From: Metallyticus violacea
Taxonomy: Eukaryota; Arthropoda; Insecta; Mantodea; Metallyticidae
Direction of reading: 5' to 3'
Assembly (NCBI GenBank): GCA_030762175.1
Contig: CM060831.1
Span: forward strand, 135,716,001 to 135,780,000
DNA: 64,000 bases
Shown here: positions 58,222-64,000 of the stretch, one piece after another
How positions within the stretch are numbered: the first letter of the stretch is position 1
Layout of the letters: every line of letters begins with the position of its first letter
Position numbers and translations under genes: made by a program
The notes under the pieces: model-generated
Database searches by the model: none
Told to the model about the DNA's origin: nothing
What the model saw: the letters and a program-made list of their open reading frames with translations, nothing else

Positions 58222-58967
58222 GAAGAGCCGTCTCTACGGTCACTATTTAAATGCGCCTCGTTTCAACGAGCTCTGGACATATACTACGCAAAACATTCAT
58301 CTTCTGCAATAAACCAACTCCCACTACTGTTTTGAAGTCTGTCAACCTTTCATCATATGTTCGTTATGAAACTTTTTTTACCATTGTAACATACGCTACA
58401 ATTCTTCGCATCGAAAAACAAGAAATATGTTGAAAATTAAATATACACGTGTCATTGCCATCTATGCGAGGCAACTGGAAGTTGGTCAGCAGCTGCTATA
58501 GCAGTGCCATCTGTAGTGCTGAAGTAGCAGACACACTCTGTCGCAGTTTCCAGAAACGAAGTAGCAATGCGGTCTTTTTGGACCATACCAAGAGCCGTTT
58601 CGATGCCCTTACAAATCTTTGTAATAACAAAATGGGAATACTCTTTACTGTACTTTACTTTTTACGCAGATAAACTTTGGACGTATCTGTTTAATATCAG
58701 AAAGGAAAAAAATTATGTTGGAAGAGGAAAACATCCCATTCTGCCATGTATGAGGATTCCAAATATGTGGTGCAGCGCTTTAAGTTTACGTTCCGTAACG
58801 TAACGTAATTGCGGATGAAAAATAAGCAGGCAAATTACTCTTATTGCCCCGAGAATTCAAGCAGTATCCAAAAGGCTGCACACAAACATGGGAAAAGGGT
58901 ATATCCTATTCAGGATTTAATTCTTTTCGAGAGAGACACAACTGTAGATATTCAGCAAGATGCCGCA

Positions 58968-59290
58968 AGTAGTATATATCCCTCCTCGCGTGATTTTTAT
59001 ATCAAATTGATATCAAAAGGGGTGGGGGGTGATATCAAAAGTGGTGGGGGTGGGAGGTGGGGGTGGTGGTGGTGGGAGGTGGTGGTGGTGGTGGGAGGTG
59101 GTGGTGGTGGTGGTGGTGGTGGGGGTGGTGGTGGTGGGGGTGGTGGTGGTGTGGGTGTTGTGGGGGTGGGGTGTTGATATCAAAATCTCAATTTGAATTG
59201 ATATCAAAATTTCTGTTTGATTAAGCGATAGGAAAATCTCTGTTTGATCGAGTGTTGGATTTAAATCTCCCGAAAAAAGTGTGTGTGATC
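58968..59290. repeat. Array right breakpoint and G-rich GGT tract
   Basis: After the unit 7 break, 59041-59172 is an almost pure G/T strand of GGT, GGGT and GGGGGT blocks with many G-runs of three or more, so it could form G-quadruplexes. It is bracketed by four copies of TGATATCAAAA (59007-59018, 59029-59040, 59174-59185 and 59198-59209), three of them TTGATATCAAAA. Reading frames across it (poly-Gly, poly-Thr) are artefacts. Confidence 0.85.
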
Positions 59291-59311
59291 AATTAATTAC
59301 GTTGTAAAAAA

Positions 59312-60225
59312 ATGGAGAGCCCTTCCGCCACTGCGTTGGCAGTTCGCCACTGCTCGCTCCCCCCACCGCTCGCTTTCGCCGCCCGCCTCGCTTTGTTCGC
59401 CGCCCGCCTTGTGTCCCTCGCTTTGTTCGCCGCCCGCACAATGCTTTTGCGTGAATTCGGTCTTCAATGGGTGGTTTCTTATTCGTTTGTATATATTCTT
59501 TTTAACAAAAACTCTGTATTTTCTCACACAGGGTTAGAAAAGTCAAAAACAATATGTGTGGGTTTTTCTTTACAGAGCCAAACTAAAAATAACACGTTGG
59601 CTCGCTCTGTACACCACACAATGCTTTTTGTTCCCTCACATGGGAGTTGTCACGGTGTTTTCAAAAGTCGAAAACAATATGTGGGTATTTTAAAAGTTTC
59701 TTTTTCACGTTGCTTTTTCTCTGTATTTCTAAAAAGCTATTATTTTCACAAGGAAACAAAAAACATTCTTCTAAAATCCTATCTTCAGAGACATTTAAAA
59801 GTTCTTTCTTTCGGGGGAAAAGACATTGTTAATAAAAGTTCTTTCACATCGACATGGGTGGTTTCTTATTCGTTTGTATATATTCTTTTTAACAAAAACT
59901 CTGTGTTTTCTCACACAGGGTTAGAAAAGTCAAAAACAATATGTGAGGGTTTTTCTTTACAGAGCCAACTAAAAGTTTCTTTTTCTGTATTTCCATGCTT
60001 TGTTCACGCGTGTTTATAAAAGAATTCGGAGGCCATCTTTTCTTCTTCTAAAAAACCGAGTCAATGGATTGTTTCTTATTCGTTTGTATATATTCTTTTT
60101 AACTTGTATATATTCTTTTTAACTAAAACTCTGTATTTTCTCACACAGGGTTAGAAAAGTCAAAAACAATATGTGTGGGTTTTTCTTTACAGAGCCAACT
60201 AAAAGTTTTCTTACTAACACACAGT
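59312..60225 (+). repeat. Cluster of imperfect direct repeats, right flank
   Basis: A block of about 115 bp (TTTCTTATTCGTTTGTATAT ... TTTACAGAGCCAA) occurs at about 59469-59580, 59861-59965 and 60072-60200. The last copy has an internal duplication of its TTGTATATATTCTTTTTAAC part. A shorter piece (AAACAATATGTGGGT) occurs near 59672. The 5' part (59340-59440) has short GC-rich repeats with CGCCGCCCGCC. A 235-codon frame starting at 59312 crosses two repeat copies. It has no domain and is broken in the third copy, so I do not call it a gene. Confidence 0.7.
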
Positions 60226-60329
60226 GACAGAAAAAAGTCAAAAACAAGGGGATTCTTTTTTCTTCTTCTAGCAAACTCACACCGCGTACCCGATGGAAGA
60301 TTAAAAAAACCTTCCCCCACCATTTGTAC

Positions 60330-60615
60330 GACGATTGGCTGTAGGGTTCGATTGGCTGTAGGGTTATGCATGCGCAGTAGAAACCTCCCATTCCACCTCA
60401 GTTCATTCCGTTGATTCTGTTACAGAGTCGAAAGTGCCACACAACCAATGAGAACGGGTGGTGTGTGAAACCTGTGACGACGTTGATGTTCCTCTGTTCA
60501 CTTCTGCACCAAAGGCAAGCTGTATGCGTTCAGCGCCGGTTTCATGTATGCAGCAATGAAATTCCGGACACATTCCGCAACGATGTGCTTATGAGGGGTA
60601 CATAAATAGCACACG
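60330..60615 (+). promoter_or_regulatory. Promoter-like stretch, function unknown
   Basis: Two tandem CGATTGGCTGTAGGGTT copies (60332-60365) each hold an inverted CCAAT box. Next come GCATGCGCA (NRF1-like), a forward CCAAT near 60445 and a TATA-like ACATAAATAGC near 60600. The order looks like a pol II promoter pointing right, but no gene is recognised downstream. It may be the 5' end of an unrecognised transcript or chance. Confidence 0.25.
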
Positions 60616-60690
60616 TACTTCATAGCTTCTCACAGCTTTGCTACTTCGATATCTCTCCAACGAGAAAATTTACAGAATTACCCGAGCATT

Positions 60691-60744
60691 TGGTCTGAGA
60701 AAAGATTATGTGTGTTACTGGCCTTTTTATTCTAATTCAGACCA
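60691..60744. mobile_element. 54-bp element with inverted ends, copy 1
   Basis: Begins TGGTCTGA and ends TCAGACCA, an 8-bp perfect inverted repeat. Identical over all 54 bp to 61225-61278. It could be a miniature inverted-repeat element or part of a local duplication. No TSD is evident. Confidence 0.45.
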
Positions 60745-61224
60745 GTAAGAAGGTTCTGAAAAACCCCATATTCCCTTGGGCCACTCTGTATTTACAACGA
60801 TTAATAGTCTCACAAAGTCAATCCGGTAACTTCCCAAAATTTTTTTCCACCTAGCAACGCATTCTTTTAAAATGCCGTAATTGATATTTTTGACCAAATG
60901 CTGTAGCCTTTTTTTTTTGTTCTTTACAACAACCATTACAAATCTTTTAACATTGAGCAATTTTTCAACTGAATTTATGTAAATTTATATAATTATGCAT
61001 CTCAAATACATCCGATAAAGGGACCGTGAATCATAAATTATCATATCTACTTTTTCAGTGATCTTGAATCATTGTTTCTTGCACTTATAATCTTCACCAG
61101 GCATAGCTCATAGCCCAAATAAACCTATCAGCATTAGTAAGTCTACCTTCTTTTTTATATTTTGTAAGCTCTACTCTGATGAATTTTCATCACTAGAAAT
61201 GCCACGTTCAGTCATATTTTCTCT
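60745..61224. other. Spacer, no gene recognised
   Basis: A 77-codon minus-strand frame (60727-60960; MLNVKRFVMVVVKNKKKR...) overlaps the 54-bp element and matches nothing I know. The rest is AT-rich. Confidence 0.35.
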
Positions 61225-61278
61225 TGGTCTGAGAAAAGATTATGTGTGTTACTGGCCTTTTTATTCTAATTCAGACCA
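61225..61278. mobile_element. 54-bp element with inverted ends, copy 2
   Basis: Identical to 60691-60744. The flanks differ, so the copied unit is no larger than the element plus one or two bases. Confidence 0.45.
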
Positions 61279-61818
61279 GAAACTTTCAAAATGACTTGTG
61301 GTATGACATTGAGTGCAAAAAATCAGATCTCTTTTCAAAGCATTCACTGAAATTCATTGGTTCCTATGGTTCCTACTGAAGACTTCATCCACTATTGGTA
61401 TCTTGTGGTTCGATGAGAATAAGTGATACCTACCCACTCAGCAACAAGCCAAGCCACTGCGATGTCTTTGTATGTTGTCCATGCTGTCGCTAATTGCAAT
61501 TCTTGCACCATTGCATGAATAATGTTCGCTTTGTATCGCGTTTTGACGCGGATGTTCTGAGTCAAGAAAATCCGTCAAGCCATCTGTGTGTTTTGAAGTA
61601 TATTGTTTGCACATATATTCTGTGCTTGACTCACTGTGTTGCAACTTTAAAAATCGTTTATGAATTACAGTAACTCCTCTAACAAAGCAATTTGTAATAT
61701 GCCAACATCACATCCAAGGCCAGGTCTCCCTAGGACTATTATAGTTTATTATTATCACATCACATCATATTTGTGACAAAAAACTGTGTTGTTTTCTTAA
61801 TTTTTATCGCAAAAGTCA
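61279..61818. other. Spacer with unidentified minus-strand frame
   Basis: A 68-codon minus-strand frame (61438-61644) and a nearby open stretch in another frame (containing IIHAMVQELQLATAW) hint at a decayed coding sequence, perhaps a transposon. I cannot name a family. Confidence 0.3.
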
Positions 61819-61925
61819 CTCTATTTTGAGTTTAGGAGGCAAGTAGGTTACTACTACACCACTAGCACCAATTTACAGTTTTTGTAATCAGTGATGATAT
61901 TATTATTTTCAATACTACAAAACTT
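61819..61925. repeat. 107-bp direct repeat, copy 1
   Basis: Identical as read to 62303-62409. It contains the 5' portion of a tRNA-like SINE head (read on minus) and its upstream flank, but stops short of the B box. Confidence 0.85.
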
Positions 61926-62221
61926 CACTTTAGACACAGAAAATAGTTTGTATAAATATATTTTTTATTTAAATTAAATAAAATGTGACGAGAGTTTACA
62001 TTTTTACCGTTATATCTTATCTTTATTAGCCTGCTGATAATGTTTTTGAGAAAATTAACAACCAAAAACTGCAAAACATTGTAATTTAATATATTTCTTG
62101 AACAAACTGAATTACAATAATCCTTTAGAATGTTTAATGTGTCAGGTAGTAATTAACAATTCGTGACATTAGATTTCGGAGTCAAAGCTGATTTAAAACA
62201 AACTAAAAACTAAAAAACATA
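61926..62221. other. AT-rich spacer, nothing recognised
   Basis: No gene, repeat or RNA signature seen. Confidence 0.5.
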
Positions 62222-62353
62222 CCTTCCGAAGGAAGCCATACTTAGGATTTTTACGCCCGAAAAAAAAAAAAGAAATCCATTGATCATGCCCGGGATCGAA
62301 CCCTCTATTTTGAGTTTAGGAGGCAAGTAGGTTACTACTACACCACTAGCACC
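62222..62353 (-). mobile_element. tRNA-derived SINE, 3'-truncated
   Basis: Read on minus, the head begins GGTGCTAGTGGTGTAGTAGT (A-box-like) and carries GGGTTCGATCCCGG (B box). A T-run, TCGGGCGTAAAAATCC and a CTTCCTTCGGAAGG hairpin-like block follow. The last two blocks match SINE relics A and B inside the snRNA units, so this appears to be the same family with its head preserved. The conserved tail after the hairpin is missing. Confidence 0.6.
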
Positions 62354-62409
62354 AATTTACAGTTTTTGTAATCAGTGATGATATTATTATTTTCAATACT
62401 ACAAAACTT
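62303..62409. repeat. 107-bp direct repeat, copy 2
   Basis: Matches 61819-61925. This copy is continuous with the SINE's B box, so it is probably the source and the other copy the duplicate. Confidence 0.85.
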
Positions 62410-62749
62410 TTTTCCTGCTTGTTTAAATGACAACGTATTAAAGAAAAATAAAACTAATTAAATGTAAAGGCATTGTGCATACACGCTAAAGCAGTGGGTT
62501 TTATACTTTAGCATTCGTTTTTCTCTGAAGTTTGTTATTTGAACTCTCATCGTTCTTCCCGCCAACTCTTCGTATGTGTCTTTTAAAAATAATATTTTAT
62601 TGTTCAAAGTAAATATTAACAACAGTTTCATTGCACACATTTAAATGGGAGTAAGTTTTCTGAAATATGTATGTTTTATGTTGTTTTCAGAAAAATCCAC
62701 ATTGCTTTAACTGTTTATTAATAGTCCGCATGACTGAACATTTTATATA
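62410..62749. other. AT-rich spacer, nothing recognised
   Basis: A 60-codon minus-strand frame (62458-62640) has no recognisable feature. Confidence 0.45.
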
Positions 62750-63340
62750 CAGAGGGTGCCAAAAATGTATGCACACTTTCACAGTAGATATCTATTTAAT
62801 ATATTTCAAAGTTGGACCGAAAAACAACAGTAATGTATAGTATAATGTTCTGTAAATAGATGTGATTCACATTTTAATAGCGTTGGTACGTGACAGGTAC
62901 ATGAACAATGAACAAATGAAGCCAAGATTATCTCGTATGATATTCTGTAAACAGATGTGACTCGCATTACGTTGTTACAACAAAATGGAACCAAGATTAT
63001 CGTTTGAACAGCGGAAAGTGGTTTTGGAAAACCGAGAATGTTGAAGTTCCAAGGCAATGGAGACGTGTGTACAGAACGGAACCGTCAACGCGATATCAAT
63101 TGTACACATTCAAGACAAATTTGAGATTCATGGTACCGTATGCGATGTTCACAAAGGCAGATCTGGAGACCTCGCACAGCAACAAGCCCCGCGTCCTCGG
63201 CTATGATTTTGAACACCCACCGCAGAAATCTACAAAGCAATGTGTACGTGAGACTGTTGCCTAACGGAACAGCGCCCAATGCAGCTAGCCAGCGTATAAA
63301 AATAAAACGAAGCTCAAGCTCAATGAGGATCGCTGCAGGA
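62750..63340 (+). mobile_element. Tc1/mariner-related transposon relic, 5' half
   Basis: The left end CAGAGGGTGCCAAAAATG is preceded by TA, as expected for this superfamily, and looks like a terminal inverted repeat. Two subterminal direct repeats follow (TTCTGTAAATAGATGTGATT near 62849 and TTCTGTAAACAGATGTGACT near 62943), then a transposase N-terminal relic. No matching right end was found before the window ends, so the element is 3'-truncated or disrupted. Confidence 0.55.
62985..63340 (+). pseudogene. Transposase N-terminal helix-turn-helix relic
   Basis: It starts MEPRLSFEQRKVVLENRE at 62985, shifts frame to VEVPRQWRRVYRTEPSTR, then shifts back to DKFEIHGTVCDVHKGRSG. A short LNEDRCRM piece follows near 63320. 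The order matches the DNA-binding N-terminus (DUF4817-type) found in many mariner-related transposases of arthropods. Two frameshifts and missing catalytic regions make it non-functional. Confidence 0.65.
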
Positions 63341-63349
63341 TGAGTCGAC

Positions 63350-64000
63350 ATCGTATCGTATTTCTACCTTAGTATGACACTTGTAAAATATATATCGCGT
63401 ATATATGTGATCTTAGGGTAAGATTTTTTCATCAAATCTAGAGAAATTTTCCCGCAGAAGTGTCATTATTTTAATGTTTCTTTTGAGATTTACTTTCTTG
63501 TCTACTACCATTTTTTCACAAAACTTTCTGGTGTTCTACGTGAACCTGCACTAAGTGTAAATTGTCATCTCAGAGTGAATATTTTTTGTGTTTTTATTAA
63601 CTTTTCGAGTAATTTTTCTTCTATATTATTCCAAAGTATTTCGGGGGCCAAGTTTATATATATACATACACATTATGTTCCAGAATCGCCGTATAATTTT
63701 CCGGAATTGGCCATACAATAGCGCCATAAAAGGCTAGTTCAACAACCTTCAATACCTGACTACTGAGAACGTGTTAGATACTTTGTACATACACTCGTGT
63801 TTTCTTTGCAAAGTGTTGCCTTTGTTTCACTAACTAACGTTAAATTTAGAAATTCAGAATCACTAATAGATCAAATATATCGTAATTAATTTAGGTACCA
63901 AAGTAGAGAGTAAAATAAACGTACATTAATAACTGTGTAACATTGAATACTAGTTTTGTAATTTATTCGGTAATAGGAAAGTTAAAGAAAATTTTAAAAA
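63350..64000. other. AT-rich flank, nothing recognised
   Basis: Low-complexity TA-rich patches near 63390 and 63655. No gene or RNA signature seen up to the window edge. Confidence 0.5.

Larger units (their letters stand above)
13011..58967. repeat. Tandem array of seven linked U1-U2 snRNA units
   Basis: Seven head-to-tail units of 5,827-5,845 bp (excluding a retrotransposon in unit 5) start at 13011, 18853, 24680, 30518, 36356, 48057 and 53898. The last ends early at 58967. Each has U2 on + and U1 on -. Units look nearly identical by eye, including spacers; differences are mostly in microsatellites. The left edge grades into a diverged unit, while the right edge is a sharp break 4.71 kb downstream of the last U2 start. 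Confidence 0.95.
53898..58967. repeat. snRNA repeat unit 7, truncated at the right edge
   Basis: Contains both snRNA genes, then stops 5,070 bp into the unit within the U1-U2 divergent spacer. Homology ends at GATGCCGCA, after which unrelated sequence begins. About 770 bp of the unit are missing. Confidence 0.93.

Noticed and set aside
13011..58967. CRISPR-like array
   Set aside because: The repeat period is 5.8 kb with genes inside it, in a eukaryotic context. There are no short direct repeats with unique spacers.
13011..58967. Assembly artefact (collapsed or falsely duplicated units)
   Set aside because: Units differ in microsatellite length and in private substitutions, and unit 5 has a unique insertion, so they are distinct copies. 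Total copy number in the genome still cannot be judged from the window.
58809..59177. A 122-codon frame ending in poly-Gly
   Set aside because: It crosses the array breakpoint and the GGT tract, so it joins unrelated sequences.
59312..60019. A 235-codon frame in the right flank
   Set aside because: It runs through two copies of a non-coding repeat, is broken in the third copy and shows no recognisable domain or codon pattern.

Overview
The window is nuclear DNA of an arthropod, most likely an insect. It is AT-rich and crowded with transposon relics, microsatellites and tRNA-derived SINEs. It has no operons and no long host protein-coding gene. The only host genes I recognise are spliceosomal RNA genes, and both the U1 and U2 sequences look insect-like.

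The centre (13.01-58.97 kb) is a tandem array of seven head-to-tail units of about 5.83 kb. Each unit carries one U2 snRNA gene on the + strand and one U1 snRNA gene on the - strand. U2 and U1 converge across a spacer of about 3.6 kb. U1 and the next unit's U2 diverge across a spacer of about 1.87 kb. Units look nearly identical by eye, apart from microsatellite lengths and rare substitutions, as expected under concerted evolution. Every unit also carries the same passengers: a tRNA-derived SINE with its target-site duplication (TSD), two older SINE relics, a DDE-transposase C-terminal relic and two compound microsatellites.

Unit 5 is interrupted at 40,701-46,548 by a full-length jockey-clade non-LTR retrotransposon with intact ORF1 (gag-like, three zinc knuckles) and ORF2 (endonuclease plus reverse transcriptase). 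Its 8-bp TSD abuts the first nucleotide of U1. The element lies in the same direction as U1, so the U1 promoter now sits directly upstream of the element's first base, while this U1 gene keeps only 8 bp of upstream sequence. The element has two long poly(A) runs separated by about 650 bp, which suggests a 3' transduction or a nested insertion.

Left flank (0-13 kb): a degenerate satellite-like repeat, a hAT transposase relic (- strand), a Tc1/mariner-type DDE relic (- strand), a decayed R1-clade LINE (+ strand) carrying a 5'-truncated SINE, and a diverged edge copy of the array unit expanded by about 1.9 kb. Right flank (58.97-64 kb): a sharp array breakpoint, a G-rich tract bracketed by TTGATATCAAAA motifs, an imperfect repeat cluster with a promoter-like stretch, a pair of 54-bp elements with inverted ends, a 107-bp duplication overlapping a SINE head, and a mariner-type transposase relic with one inverted terminus.

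All calls come from reading the sequence. No alignment, structure prediction or database search was run.
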